DNA of 64,000 nt from UBA1433 sp964581565 (GCA_964581565.1 CAZOOZ010000006.1:1-64000), one strand, 5' to 3'. Counted from the first letter of the stretch, positions 54,978-64,000 are shown. Translations and numbers: made by a program. The notes: generated by a model not told the origin, from the sequence alone.

Positions 54978-57476
54978 TTAGATAAACAAGTTCACGTTTG
55001 ATTCTTCGGCATCACCAAGATATGTGCCCACTCCTGCAAAATCGACCCCGTCTATTAGTTCATCTTTTGTTATTCCCATAATATCCATTGACATTGTACA
55101 AGCAATGATTTTTACTCCGTTATCCAATGCGTTTTTAATTAAATCTTCCAAAGAATGCACATTTTTTTCTCTCATTATTTTTTTCATCATTGCCGTTCCC
55201 ATGCCACCCATATTTAATTTTGAAATTTTTAATTTATTTACTCCTCTGGGCATCATGAAGCCAAACATTTTTTCCATAAAGGATTTTTTGATATGTTGTT
55301 TTTCCGTTTTTCTCAAAACATTGAGTCCCCAGAATGTGAAGAACATTGTTACTTGTCTGCCCATTGAAGCTGCTCCGTTAGCTATAATAAACGAGGCCAA
55401 TACCTTATCTAAATCACCGCTGAATACAATAATTGTTTTTCCATCCGGAATTTCTGCCAGTGTTTTCTTTTCGTCATCAAGCATTTGCATGGCTCCTGTT
55501 CCCTTTTGTACGTAAGCTACTATTTGATTTTTTTGTTTTTCCGCTTTTAGCAAAGTGTTCCCTGTTTTTTTGGTCCATGCATCAATATCACGAGCAAATC
55601 CGAAATCGGAGGCGATTACTTGCACAATATCACCATCATCCAAATCTTTCATTGCGCTGTATACTTTCATGATCGGACCCGGACATTGCATTCCACTGCA
55701 ATCTAACACGATTTTTGCTTTAACATTATTTATATCTACTTCCTGACTTTTAGCTGTTACCGGTTCCGTTTTTAAAGTATTATCCATCAAAGTTTCATAA
55801 TTAATAGATTTATACATGCTGCTTCCACCCGGATAAACTTTCACTTTATCAAATCCGCTTTGCATTAAAATTCTTGCACCATTGTATGATCTAACGCCTA
55901 TAGCGCAATATACGATTATGAGCTTATTTTTATCAAGTTCTGATAATCTGCTTCTTAATTGTCCGAGCGGAATGTGCACGGAATTATTGATGCTAAACAC
56001 CATTCGTTCAGCATCTTCACCAACATCAAGCACAATATAATCTTCGCCGCCTGTATATTTGCCGTTCTTATCAATTTCATTATAATTAACAAAATTTACT
56101 TTTCCGGTTAAAACATTTTCTGCAACAAATCCAAGCATATTCACAGGATCTTTTGCCGATGAATACGGAGGTGCATATGCAAGTTCTAATTTCTTTAATG
56201 AATAAATATCTCCTTCCAAGCGAATTGTGGAAGCGATTGTATCAATACGTTTATCTACCCCGTCTTGTCCTACTATTTGAGCTCCAAAGATCTTTCCTGT
56301 TTTATCAAAGATTAATTTTAACTGCATAGGTGTCGCTCCTGGATAATATCCTCCATGAGATTTTTGATTTATAATAATTGTGTAATAATCTTCATTATAT
56401 TTCTTGCCCCATCTTTGAAGCATTTTCTCATTAACCCCGGTTGCACCTACTGTTAAGTCAAATATCTTGGCTACCGATGTCCCTTGTGTTCCTTCGTATT
56501 TTTCCAACTCTCTATTTTCGCTTACAATATTATTTGCGCAAATTCTTGCTTGCTTATTTGCAGGCCCCGCAAGGGGAATCATTGCTCTTCCTTTGGCAAT
56601 AAACTCATCTATTTCCACCACGTCACCAACGGCATAAATATTGGCATCTGATGTCTGCATATATTCATCAACCACAATGCCGCCTCTTTCATTGAGGGTC
56701 AGACCTGCATTTCTGGCCAATTCGCTATTTGCTCGCACCCCGATTGAAAGAATGATCATTTCGGTTTCAACTACTGCACCACTCTGTAAATGTATTAAAA
56801 TTTTTCCATCGGCAGGTTCAAATTTCTTTACACCGTCTCCTAATTTCAATTTTACTCTGTTCATAGCCATATTTTCCTGTACTATTTGCGCCATCTCATA
56901 ATCTATCGGAGCCATTACTTGATTGAGCATTTCTATAACAGTAACTTCTATACCTGCCAAATGAAGATTTTCAGACATTTCCAACCCAATGAATCCACCA
57001 CCTATGACCGCTGCACTTTGCGGTTTTTTCTCTTCGATATATGCTTTTATTTTATCGGTATCCGGTATGGTCCACAAAGTAAAAATTCCTTCTTGATTTA
57101 TTCCTTCAATCGGAGGCTTGATCGGAGAAGAACCGGTTGAAATTACCAAAGTATCATACGTTTCTTCATATTCTTCGCCTTTTTGAATATTCTTCACTTT
57201 AACTGTTTTATTTTCCTTATCAATCGAAAGCACTTCATTTTCCGTTCTTACATCTATGTTAAAATTATTGATAATCTTTTCTGGGTTTTGAACAAGAAGG
57301 GCTTCTCTGTCTTTAATGACGTCGCCAATATAATAAGGCAATCCACAGTTTGCATATGAAATGTATTTCCCACGTTCAAATAATATAATCTGCGCCTCTT
57401 CATCTAGCCTTCTAAGTCTTGTAGCAGTACTCGCTCCACCAGCAACTCCGCCTATAATTAGTACTTTTTTACTCAT
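54978..57476 (-). CDS. CoA-disulfide reductase-rhodanese-TusA-DsrE fusion
   Basis: An 832-residue four-domain sulfur enzyme. Residues 1-450 are an FAD/NAD(P)H reductase with GGVAGGASTATRLRRL and the redox Cys44 (YANCGLPYY), as in CoA-disulfide/polysulfide reductases. Residues 470-560 are a rhodanese domain with Cys524 in YCAIGVRS. Residues 587-655 are a TusA/SirA domain with Cys598 in MQCPGP. Residues 675-832 are a DsrE-like domain with Cys793. The chain of reactive cysteines suggests relay of sulfane sulfur from reductase to acceptor. An ArsR gene lies directly upstream. Confidence 0.92.
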   Translation of the reverse strand: MSKKVLIIGGVAGGASTATRLRRLDEEAQIILFERGKYISYANCGLPYYIGDVIKDREALLVQNPEKIINNFNIDVRTENEVLSIDKENKTVKVKNIQKGEEYEETYDTLVISTGSSPIKPPIEGINQEGIFTLWTIPDTDKIKAYIEEKKPQSAAVIGGGFIGLEMSENLHLAGIEVTVIEMLNQVMAPIDYEMAQIVQENMAMNRVKLKLGDGVKKFEPADGKILIHLQSGAVVETEMIILSIGVRANSELARNAGLTLNERGGIVVDEYMQTSDANIYAVGDVVEIDEFIAKGRAMIPLAGPANKQARICANNIVSENRELEKYEGTQGTSVAKIFDLTVGATGVNEKMLQRWGKKYNEDYYTIIINQKSHGGYYPGATPMQLKLIFDKTGKIFGAQIVGQDGVDKRIDTIASTIRLEGDIYSLKKLELAYAPPYSSAKDPVNMLGFVAENVLTGKVNFVNYNEIDKNGKYTGGEDYIVLDVGEDAERMVFSINNSVHIPLGQLRSRLSELDKNKLIIVYCAIGVRSYNGARILMQSGFDKVKVYPGGSSMYKSINYETLMDNTLKTEPVTAKSQEVDINNVKAKIVLDCSGMQCPGPIMKVYSAMKDLDDGDIVQVIASDFGFARDIDAWTKKTGNTLLKAEKQKNQIVAYVQKGTGAMQMLDDEKKTLAEIPDGKTIIVFSGDLDKVLASFIIANGAASMGRQVTMFFTFWGLNVLRKTEKQHIKKSFMEKMFGFMMPRGVNKLKISKLNMGGMGTAMMKKIMREKNVHSLEDLIKNALDNGVKIIACTMSMDIMGITKDELIDGVDFAGVGTYLGDAEESNVNLFI

Positions 57477-57499
57477 TTTTTTATCCTCCTGATAATAAA

Positions 57500-57796
57500 T
57501 TACTTTGTAATAATTGACTGTATAATTTGTTCTACTTCTTTATTTGAGATACTGTAATAAATTTCTGTTCCTTCTCTTTGACCTGATATAATACCCGCTG
57601 ATTTTAGTTTCGATAAATGCTGGGAAACAGTTGATTGCGAAACTTCTATGCAGCATTGAATATCGGTAACTTTTATTTTTTTGTTTTTAAAAAGAATTGC
57701 TAATATGCAAAGCCGTACCGGATGTGAGATTGCTTTAAACAACTCTGCTTTTTTCGTTAACATTTCTTTCATTTCTTTTTTATTATCTAAATCCAT
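57500..57796 (-). CDS. ArsR family transcriptional regulator
   Basis: A 98-residue winged-helix repressor: ISHPVRLCILAIL, then VTDIQCCIEVSQSTVSQHLSKLKSAGII. The adjacent cysteines (ICC-like CC in the HTH) could sense reactive sulfur or metals, but the classical ELCVCDL site is absent. It lies 23 bases upstream of the sulfur reductase gene on the same strand and is likely to regulate that operon, as such pairs do elsewhere. Confidence 0.9.
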   Translation of the reverse strand: MDLDNKKEMKEMLTKKAELFKAISHPVRLCILAILFKNKKIKVTDIQCCIEVSQSTVSQHLSKLKSAGIISGQREGTEIYYSISNKEVEQIIQSIITK

Positions 57797-57824
57797 ATTC
57801 TGTTTCCTTATATATTATTATATT

Positions 57825-57850
57825 AAAATATTATAATATAATAATATTTT
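57825..57850. promoter_or_regulatory. inverted repeat upstream of the ArsR gene
   Basis: AAAATATTA (57825-57833) and TAATATTTT (57842-57850) are exact complements with 8 bases between. They fall where the promoter of the minus-strand ArsR gene is expected; a TTGACA on that strand lies at 57852-57857. Likely the ArsR operator. Confidence 0.55.
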
Positions 57851-58019
57851 TGTCAATATTTATTTTTTGCGAAATGATTAATTTTATTCAAATAATATAA
57901 TATTTTCTTGAATGATGTCGTATATTTTTGTTACAATAAAAATAAGGTAAATTTATAAAAATTTATTGTGTTTTGATCATTTTAATTGTATGATAGATGC
58001 TAACTAAAAAAAGGATGTG

Positions 58020-58832
58020 ATGTTAGGGTTGAATAAAAAGCTGACATTGTATGGCTTTAACAACCTCACAAAAACTCTTAGCTTCAACATTTATGATGTT
58101 TGCTATGCAAAAAGTGAGCGTGAGCAACGAGATTATATTGCATATATTGATGAACAATATAATTCCGAGAGACTTACTAAAATTTTATGTGATGTAACAG
58201 AAATGATAGGAGCTCATATTTTAAATATTTCAAAACAAGACTATGAGCCACAAGGCGCCTCTGTAAATATACTTATAGCCGAAGGCTCTTTATTTGCCGA
58301 ACATATTGACGAATCATGCAACCAAGGCAAATACTCCATTAATAAAAATAATACTGTTCATGCTCATTTAGATAAAAGTCATGTAACTGTTCACACATTC
58401 CCGGAATATCATCCGGATAATTCTATATCAACATTTCGTGTTGATATAGATGTTTCTACATGCGGAGAAGTATCTCCTTTAAATACTTTAGATTATCTTA
58501 TAGGCAGTTTTGATTCTGATATTATAACCATTGATTACAGGGTCCGAGGATTCACAAGGGATGTAGAAGGAAAAAAATTTTTCATAGACCACAACATTAC
58601 ATCCATTCAAGATTATATCGATACCAAAACATTAACGAAATATGACGCAATAGACGTCAATGTTTATCAATCAAATATATTCCATACAAAATTATTAATA
58701 AAAGAAATCGAGTTACAAAATTATTTGTTTAATAAAGATGTATATGAGCTTCCGCCAAAACAGAGACTGGAAATCACCGATAATCTCAGAAGAGAAATGA
58801 TCGAAATCTTTAGCGGTATGAATATTTATTGA
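58020..58832 (+). CDS. speD: S-adenosylmethionine decarboxylase proenzyme (E. coli class)
   Basis: A 270-residue pyruvoyl enzyme that makes decarboxylated SAM, the aminopropyl donor. It matches the long E. coli-type class: YGFNNLTKTLSFNIYDVCYA at the start and LDKSHVTVHTFPEYHPD. Self-cleavage before Ser120 would form the pyruvoyl group. I take the ATG at 58020, with AAGGA just upstream; a TTG at 58029 would give an N-terminus equally close to the family. It is the first gene of the polyamine operon. Confidence 0.93.
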   Translation: MLGLNKKLTLYGFNNLTKTLSFNIYDVCYAKSEREQRDYIAYIDEQYNSERLTKILCDVTEMIGAHILNISKQDYEPQGASVNILIAEGSLFAEHIDESCNQGKYSINKNNTVHAHLDKSHVTVHTFPEYHPDNSISTFRVDIDVSTCGEVSPLNTLDYLIGSFDSDIITIDYRVRGFTRDVEGKKFFIDHNITSIQDYIDTKTLTKYDAIDVNVYQSNIFHTKLLIKEIELQNYLFNKDVYELPPKQRLEITDNLRREMIEIFSGMNIY

Positions 58833-58846
58833 TAGGAACGATGAAC

Positions 58847-60301
58847 ATGGCAAAAATTACGCAAAATAATGCCCCTTTGTTTGAAGCATTAAACGAACAT
58901 AGGCTTAATAGAATTGTACATTTTGATGTACCTGGACATAAAAGTGGAAAAGGTAACAGAGAATTAACAGAATTTCTCGGAGAAAACTATCTCAAAGCAG
59001 ATGTCAATTCTATGAAACCGCTGGACAATCTTTGTCATCCCGTCTCCGTTATTAAAGAAGCCCAAGATCTTGCAGCAGCAGCATTCGGATCTTGCGAAAC
59101 TTTTTTTATGGTCAACGGCACAACGTCTGCAGTGCAGGCAATGATTATGTCATGCTGTAAACCGGGTGACAAAATTATTATGCCACGCAATGTGCATAGA
59201 AGCGCAATCAATACACTTGTTGTATGCGGTGCTGTTCCCGTTTATATCAATCCGGGAATTCATAAAAAACTGGGTATTCCATTAGGCATGTCGGTATCAG
59301 ATATTAAAGATGCTATTATGCAGCATCCTGATGCAAAAGCAATTTTTGTGAATAATCCTACTTATTACGGAGCATGTTCAAACTTAGAAAAAATTGTGTC
59401 TCTTGCGCATGAGCATAACATGAAAGTATTAGTAGACGAGGCGCACGGCACTCACTTTTATTTCGGTGACAACATGCCGATATCCGCCATGAAAGCTGAC
59501 GCTGATATGTCAGCGGTAAGCATGCATAAAACAGGCGGCTCTCTTACACAAAGCTCTATTCTTTTATGCGGTAAAGATATAAACGCAGATTACGTAAGAC
59601 AAATAATCAACTTGTTACAGACCACAAGCAGTTCCTATCTCCTTCTTTCGTCACTGGATATCGCGAGAAGACATTTGAGCACTCATGGTAAAGAGATTTT
59701 TAAAAAGACAATCGAATCGGCTGATTATGCTCGTAATGAAATTAATCAATTAGGCGGTTATTACGCTTTTTCAAAAGAATTGATAGATCATGACTATGTA
59801 TTTGATTTCGATACCACAAAATTATCAATATATACAAGAGATATCGGTCTTGCCGGTATTGAAGTCTACGACATTTTACGCGATGAGTTTGGCATACAAA
59901 TAGAATTCGGAGATATTGGCAACATACTCGCCATTATCTCTGCCGGAGATAGAAAACAAGATATTGAACGGCTTATTTCAGCTTTGTTTGAAATTAAAAG
60001 ATTATACAAAAAAAACGCCGCCGGGTTAATCGATCATGAATATATAAACCCTCGGGTTGCAATTACGCCTCAAAAAGCGTTTTATTCTAATAAAAAATCT
60101 GTTCTTATTCAGAAAAGCATAGGAAAGATATGCGCCGAATTTGTTATGAGTTACCCGCCAGGCATTCCAATATTATCTCCCGGAGAAATCATAACGGAAG
60201 AAATTCTGAACTATATATTATATGCAAAAGAAAAAAATTGTCTGTTGACAGGCACCCAAGATATGACTCTTGAACGTATTTTTGTAGTGGAGGATATGTA
60301 A
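58847..60301 (+). CDS. speA: Orn/Lys/Arg decarboxylase, probably arginine decarboxylase
   Basis: A 484-residue PLP enzyme of the aspartate-aminotransferase-fold group I decarboxylases. FDVPGHKSGKG (26-36), VDEAHGTHF (197-205) and the PLP lysine Lys228 in SMHKTGGSL are visible; the C-terminal domain is that of the short Bacillus SpeA type, without the wing domain of enterobacterial forms. Agmatinase two genes downstream points to arginine as substrate; lysine or ornithine cannot be excluded. The start at 58847 is preceded by AGGA; an ATG two codons earlier is possible. It overlaps speE (TAATG). Confidence 0.85.
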   Translation: MAKITQNNAPLFEALNEHRLNRIVHFDVPGHKSGKGNRELTEFLGENYLKADVNSMKPLDNLCHPVSVIKEAQDLAAAAFGSCETFFMVNGTTSAVQAMIMSCCKPGDKIIMPRNVHRSAINTLVVCGAVPVYINPGIHKKLGIPLGMSVSDIKDAIMQHPDAKAIFVNNPTYYGACSNLEKIVSLAHEHNMKVLVDEAHGTHFYFGDNMPISAMKADADMSAVSMHKTGGSLTQSSILLCGKDINADYVRQIINLLQTTSSSYLLLSSLDIARRHLSTHGKEIFKKTIESADYARNEINQLGGYYAFSKELIDHDYVFDFDTTKLSIYTRDIGLAGIEVYDILRDEFGIQIEFGDIGNILAIISAGDRKQDIERLISALFEIKRLYKKNAAGLIDHEYINPRVAITPQKAFYSNKKSVLIQKSIGKICAEFVMSYPPGIPILSPGEIITEEILNYILYAKEKNCLLTGTQDMTLERIFVVEDM

Positions 60302-61149
60302 TGGAACTATGGTACAGCGAGCAGCACACAGATAATGTGCGTTTTTCAATAAAAATAAATAAACAAATTATAAGTACGCAGAGTGATTTTCAGCGAATTG
60401 ATATATATGATTCATTTGAATTCGGCAAAATCCTGGTGCTGGACGGCTATCTTATGATTACAGAAAAAGATGAATTTATCTATCATGAAATGATTGTGCA
60501 TGTTCCGATGGCTGTCAATCCATTCATTAAAAATATACTTGTTATCGGAGCGGGAGACGGCGGCGCCGTACGCGAGTTGACACGTTATAATACAGTTGAG
60601 AATATTGATATGGTTGAAATTGATAGAGCAGTTGTAGATGCATGCAAAGAACATATACCTCAAACATCCTGCAAATTAACAGACGAAAGGGTAAATTTAT
60701 TTTTTGAAGACGGCTTAAAATATGTTCGTTATAAACAAGAAGAATATGATTTGATTATTGTTGATTCCACTGATCCCTTCGGCCCCGGCGAAGGACTTTT
60801 CACAAAAGAGTTTTACGGGAATTGTTTTAACGCATTAAAAGACAACGGTATATTAGTTAACCAGCATGAAAGCCCTTATTACGCCAACGACGCACGCGCT
60901 ATGCAAAAGGCACACAAACAAATTAAGTCTGTTTTCCCTATCAGCAAGGTCTACCAAGCACATATTCCTACTTACCCTTCGGGACATTGGATGTTTGGTT
61001 TTGCCTCTAAATATTTTGATCCTATAGAGCACTTAAAAGAAAATATATGGAATACATTAAATTTAAAAACAAAATATTACAATACTGCTTTGCATAAAGG
61101 CTCTTTCGCTATTCCAAACTATGTAAAGGAGTTATTAAATCATGTTTAA
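60301..61149 (+). CDS. speE: spermidine synthase-type aminopropyltransferase
   Basis: A 282-residue enzyme that transfers the aminopropyl group from decarboxylated SAM to an amine. GAGDGGAVRELTRY (about 82-95) binds the donor, VDSTDPFGPGEGLFTKEFY holds the catalytic aspartates, and the N-terminal EFGKILVLDGYLMITEKDE is family-typical. The length is standard. Putrescine is the default acceptor, but agmatine is possible given the neighbouring agmatinase. Its end overlaps speB by 8 bases. Confidence 0.93.
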   Translation: MELWYSEQHTDNVRFSIKINKQIISTQSDFQRIDIYDSFEFGKILVLDGYLMITEKDEFIYHEMIVHVPMAVNPFIKNILVIGAGDGGAVRELTRYNTVENIDMVEIDRAVVDACKEHIPQTSCKLTDERVNLFFEDGLKYVRYKQEEYDLIIVDSTDPFGPGEGLFTKEFYGNCFNALKDNGILVNQHESPYYANDARAMQKAHKQIKSVFPISKVYQAHIPTYPSGHWMFGFASKYFDPIEHLKENIWNTLNLKTKYYNTALHKGSFAIPNYVKELLNHV

Positions 61150-61993
61150 CAAATATGAGAAAACTTTCATAGGATGCAATGAAAATTATAACGATTGTAA
61201 AATCGTTTTGTTTGGTGCCCCTTTTGACAGCACTGCTTCCTATCGTCCAGGCTCTAGATTTGCCAGCGCGGTGATTAGAAACGAAAGTTATAGCATAGAG
61301 ACATATAGTCCTTATTTAGACCGTGATTTGACAGATATTGCCGTATATGACAGCGGTGATTTGGAGCTTCCTTTCGGAAATCCGAAAAATGCATTGCATA
61401 TTATTGAAGATTTTACTGAAAAAATATTATCCGATGATAAGCTCCCATTGATGATCGGCGGCGAACATCTCATAACGCTAGGCGCCGTGCGTGCCTGTTA
61501 TAAAAAGTATCCCGACCTTCATATCATTCATTTTGACGCACACACAGACTTACGAGATGAATATTTGGGAGAAAAATTATCTCATGCAACAGTTATGAGG
61601 CGTTGCTGGGAAATTTTAGGCGACCATAAAATATTCCAATTCGGCATTAGAAGCGGTACCCGGGAAGAGTTTTTTTGGGCTAGAAAGCACGTAATATTAA
61701 ATAAATTTAATTTTAATAATTTAGAAACTGTATTAAATATACTTTTATCAAAGCCAATCTATTTAAGTATTGATCTGGATGTTTTAGACCCTGCTGTATT
61801 TCCGGGCACGGGTACTCCGGAAGCCGGCGGAGTATCATTCGACCATTTATTGGATACAATTATGCAAATTTCAAAATTAAATATCATTGGTGTCGATGTC
61901 AATGAATTATCGCCAATATATGATCAAAGCGGAATATCAACTTCTCTTGCATGTAAGTTACTACGTGAAATTTTATTAAATATATATAAATAA
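61142..61993 (+). CDS. speB: agmatinase family ureohydrolase
   Basis: A 283-residue manganese ureohydrolase. The metal ligands are in GGEHLITLG, HFDAHTDLRDEY and SIDLDVLDPAVFPGTGTPE. It should release urea from agmatine to give putrescine, or from N1-aminopropylagmatine to give spermidine. The start overlaps speE, showing tight coupling in the operon. Confidence 0.93.
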   Translation: MFNKYEKTFIGCNENYNDCKIVLFGAPFDSTASYRPGSRFASAVIRNESYSIETYSPYLDRDLTDIAVYDSGDLELPFGNPKNALHIIEDFTEKILSDDKLPLMIGGEHLITLGAVRACYKKYPDLHIIHFDAHTDLRDEYLGEKLSHATVMRRCWEILGDHKIFQFGIRSGTREEFFWARKHVILNKFNFNNLETVLNILLSKPIYLSIDLDVLDPAVFPGTGTPEAGGVSFDHLLDTIMQISKLNIIGVDVNELSPIYDQSGISTSLACKLLREILLNIYK

Positions 61994-62013
61994 ATTTGAA
62001 GGAGTAAGAAAAA

Positions 62014-63225
62014 ATGGGAAAAGCATTAATCATTGGAGCTGGCGGCGTAGCCAGTGTTGTAGTCCACAAATGTTGTCAACATCCTGAAGTATTTGAAGAA
62101 ATTTGTATTGCCAGCAGAACATTATCAAAATGCGATGCACTCAAGGTAAAACTTGATGGAGGAAAGACAAAAATTTCGACTGCTCAAGTAGATGCCGATC
62201 ATACAGATGAAGTGATTGATTTAATTAACAATTTCAAACCTGATATTGTAATCAATGTTGCATTGCCTTACCAAGATTTAACTATTATGGATGCTTGCCT
62301 CGCAACAAAAGTTGATTATGTCGACACCGCAAATTACGAACCTTTAGATACGGCAAAATTTGAATATAAATGGCAGTGGGCGTATAGAGATAAATTTAAA
62401 GAAGCCGGCATCACGGCTCTTTTAGGCAGCGGATTCGATCCCGGCGTTACCGGTGTGTTTTCGGCCTATGCCCAGAAACATTATTTTGATGAAATTCATA
62501 CAATCGATATTTTGGATGCCAATGCCGGAGATCATGGATATCCTTTCGCAACCAACTTTAATCCCGAAATCAATATCCGTGAAATAACTGCAAACGGCAG
62601 TTATTATGATAATGGTAAATTCATAGAAACCGAACCTCTATCTATAAAAACAACGTATGATTTCCCGCAAATAGGAACTAAAGATATTTATCTTCTTCAT
62701 CATGAAGAACTCGAATCTTTGGCTCTAAACATTAAAGGAATTAAAAAAATAAGATTTTGGATGACATTTTCAGAAAAATACCTTACTCATTTGAAAGTTC
62801 TTGAAAATGTGGGGATGACATCTATTGAACCGATAGATTTTGAAGGTCAAAAGATTGTTCCTCTTCAATTTTTAAAAGCAGTGCTGCCAGATCCCGCTTC
62901 ACTGGGTCCACGCACAAAAGGAAAAACAAATATTGGATGTATTTTCCAGGGGAAAAAAGATGGCAAGCCGCTGAAATATTATGTATATAATGTTTGTGAT
63001 CACCAAGATGCTTATGCCGAGGTTGGTTCCCAGGCAATTTCTTATACAACAGGTGTGCCGGCAATGATAGGTGCTATGATGATCATGAGCGGAAAATGGA
63101 AAAAACCAGGTGTCTTTAATATTGAAGAATTCGATCCGGATCCGTTTATGGATGCCTTGAATCGATTTGGCCTGCCATGGCACGAAACTTTCTCTCCACA
63201 ATTATTAGAGATGCATAAGTCATGA
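62014..63225 (+). CDS. carboxynorspermidine/carboxyspermidine dehydrogenase
   Basis: A 403-residue saccharopine-dehydrogenase-like enzyme. It begins with a Rossmann motif GAGGVASVVVHKC and has FDPGVTGVFSAYAQKHYFDEI, matching the carboxy(nor)spermidine synthases of Vibrio and gut bacteria. It condenses aspartate semialdehyde with a diamine and reduces the imine with NADPH. AAGGAG precedes the ATG. The next gene, nspC, overlaps by ATGA, completing this second route to spermidine. Confidence 0.92.
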   Translation: MGKALIIGAGGVASVVVHKCCQHPEVFEEICIASRTLSKCDALKVKLDGGKTKISTAQVDADHTDEVIDLINNFKPDIVINVALPYQDLTIMDACLATKVDYVDTANYEPLDTAKFEYKWQWAYRDKFKEAGITALLGSGFDPGVTGVFSAYAQKHYFDEIHTIDILDANAGDHGYPFATNFNPEINIREITANGSYYDNGKFIETEPLSIKTTYDFPQIGTKDIYLLHHEELESLALNIKGIKKIRFWMTFSEKYLTHLKVLENVGMTSIEPIDFEGQKIVPLQFLKAVLPDPASLGPRTKGKTNIGCIFQGKKDGKPLKYYVYNVCDHQDAYAEVGSQAISYTTGVPAMIGAMMIMSGKWKKPGVFNIEEFDPDPFMDALNRFGLPWHETFSPQLLEMHKS

Positions 63226-64000
63226 ATAAAACGAACATTGATTTTGATGCTATACCAACTACTCCTTGCTATATCGTTGACGAAACATTGCTCGTAGAAA
63301 ATCTTCAAATATTGAAAAACGTTATGCAGCATACAGGATGCAAGATTCTTTTAGCGCAAAAAGCTTTTTCCATGTTTTCTCTCTATCCTCTTATAAGCAG
63401 TTATTTGTGTGGAACTGCTGCCAGTTCTTTATTTGAAGCAAAACTTGGCCGGGAAAAGTTTGGAAAAGAAGTTCATATATTTTCTCCGGCCTATGTGGAA
63501 AATGAGTTTGACGAGATTTTATCCGTATGCGATCATATTATCTTCAATTCATTTTCTCAATGGAATAAATTCAAACAAAAAATAAAACATCATGATTGCT
63601 CGAATGTGCAGTGTGGCATTCGCATAAATCCTGAATATTCTGAAATCAAAACAGATATCTATAATCCTTGTTATCAATATTCAAGGCTCGGAGTCACGCT
63701 TGAAAATTTCAAAGAAGATGAATTCGACGGAATTGACGGCATTCATTTTCATACAATGTGCGAACAAAATTCTGATGTATTGCTTCGTACAATCCAGGCC
63801 ATAGATAAAAAATTCGGAAAATATATTGCTAAAATAAAGTGGATAAATTTTGGAGGCGGCCAGCATATAACAAATCCTTTTTATGATATATCGACTTTAA
63901 TAGAATGTATCCTGTTTTTTAAAAATAAATATGGTGTTGACGTTTATTTGGAACCCGGAGAAGCCGTTGTCCTCAATACCGGCTTTTTAGTTTCCAGTAT
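63222..64000 (+). CDS. nspC: carboxynorspermidine/carboxyspermidine decarboxylase, partial
   Basis: The gene runs off the window; about 259 residues are visible of roughly 380. It starts with the ATGA overlap of the preceding stop. TPCYIVDETLLVENL and LLAQKAFSMFSLYPLI carry the PLP lysine of the alanine-racemase fold, and GIHFHTMCEQ and NFGGGQHIT match NspC. It decarboxylates carboxyspermidine or carboxynorspermidine to the free polyamine. The C-terminal half is not in the window. Confidence 0.93.
   Translation, partial: MNKTNIDFDAIPTTPCYIVDETLLVENLQILKNVMQHTGCKILLAQKAFSMFSLYPLISSYLCGTAASSLFEAKLGREKFGKEVHIFSPAYVENEFDEILSVCDHIIFNSFSQWNKFKQKIKHHDCSNVQCGIRINPEYSEIKTDIYNPCYQYSRLGVTLENFKEDEFDGIDGIHFHTMCEQNSDVLLRTIQAIDKKFGKYIAKIKWINFGGGQHITNPFYDISTLIECILFFKNKYGVDVYLEPGEAVVLNTGFLVSS

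Noticed and set aside
1..64000. CRISPR array, tRNA, rRNA, complete IS element
   Set aside because: No regularly spaced repeats, no tRNA T-loop/acceptor pattern, no rRNA and no transposase gene were recognised on either strand.

Overview
The window is AT-rich DNA from a strictly anaerobic Bacillota, most likely a member of the Clostridia. This rests on gene content (pyruvate formate-lyase with its activase, a four-subunit 2-oxoacid:ferredoxin oxidoreductase, a membrane pyrophosphatase, a giant 2-hydroxyacyl-CoA-dehydratase-type activase, NhaA, ferredoxin-like proteins) and on strong GGAGG ribosome binding sites with several TTG and GTG starts. No rRNA, tRNA or CRISPR array was seen. The species cannot be named from the sequence alone.

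Layout. 1-1700 is accessory DNA: gene remnants and an intact aminoglycoside 6-adenylyltransferase lie between two related copies of what looks like the 3' end of an rlmD-type rRNA methyltransferase gene. 1702-4630 (minus) is an operon for a secreted caspase/gingipain-like membrane protein, a small XRE regulator and a membrane protein, driven from a promoter buried in a perfect 25-bp inverted repeat. 4789-7234 (minus) encodes an HTH-pentapeptide-repeat protein and a DrrAB-type drug exporter whose ATPase is frameshifted. 7625-14236 holds a family-4 uracil-DNA glycosylase, an MHS-type transporter, an iron alcohol dehydrogenase, a TetR regulator with a radical SAM protein it probably controls, and a Nudix hydrolase. 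14242-14829 is an orphan prepilin-like protein.

15021-18159 is pflBA behind a ZTP riboswitch with its own terminator. 18740-21763 (minus) is nadABC with an operator-like palindrome. 21965-26684 holds thioredoxin, a small ferredoxin, a Crp/Fnr regulator, and a TetR-controlled three-gene ABC exporter. 26718-36193 (minus) carries nhaA, an EAL-GGDEF protein and the glutamate synthase genes gltBD. 36793-38573 encodes a PaiA-like acetyltransferase and a diguanylate cyclase. 38732-41666 is a four-gene 2-oxoacid:ferredoxin oxidoreductase operon, followed by the 1417-residue activase (minus) and the K+-dependent membrane pyrophosphatase hppA.

The remainder contains an SDR enzyme, a metallophosphoesterase with a DUF4474 protein, a DUF819 pseudogene with four single-base deletions, a CDGSH iron-sulfur protein, an SPFH protein with a 56-residue Arc-like protein under a 36-bp perfect palindrome, an ArsR-controlled four-domain CoA-disulfide-reductase/rhodanese/TusA/DsrE protein, and a six-gene polyamine operon. 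The last gene of that operon runs off the window.

How the genes work together. PFL and the ferredoxin oxidoreductase give two outlets for pyruvate or related oxoacids; GOGAT assimilates ammonium; NadABC makes NAD de novo; HppA conserves pyrophosphate energy. The polyamine operon encodes both the decarboxy-SAM route (SpeD, SpeE) and the carboxyspermidine route (dehydrogenase, NspC) with arginine decarboxylase and agmatinase, which is the most interesting metabolic feature here.
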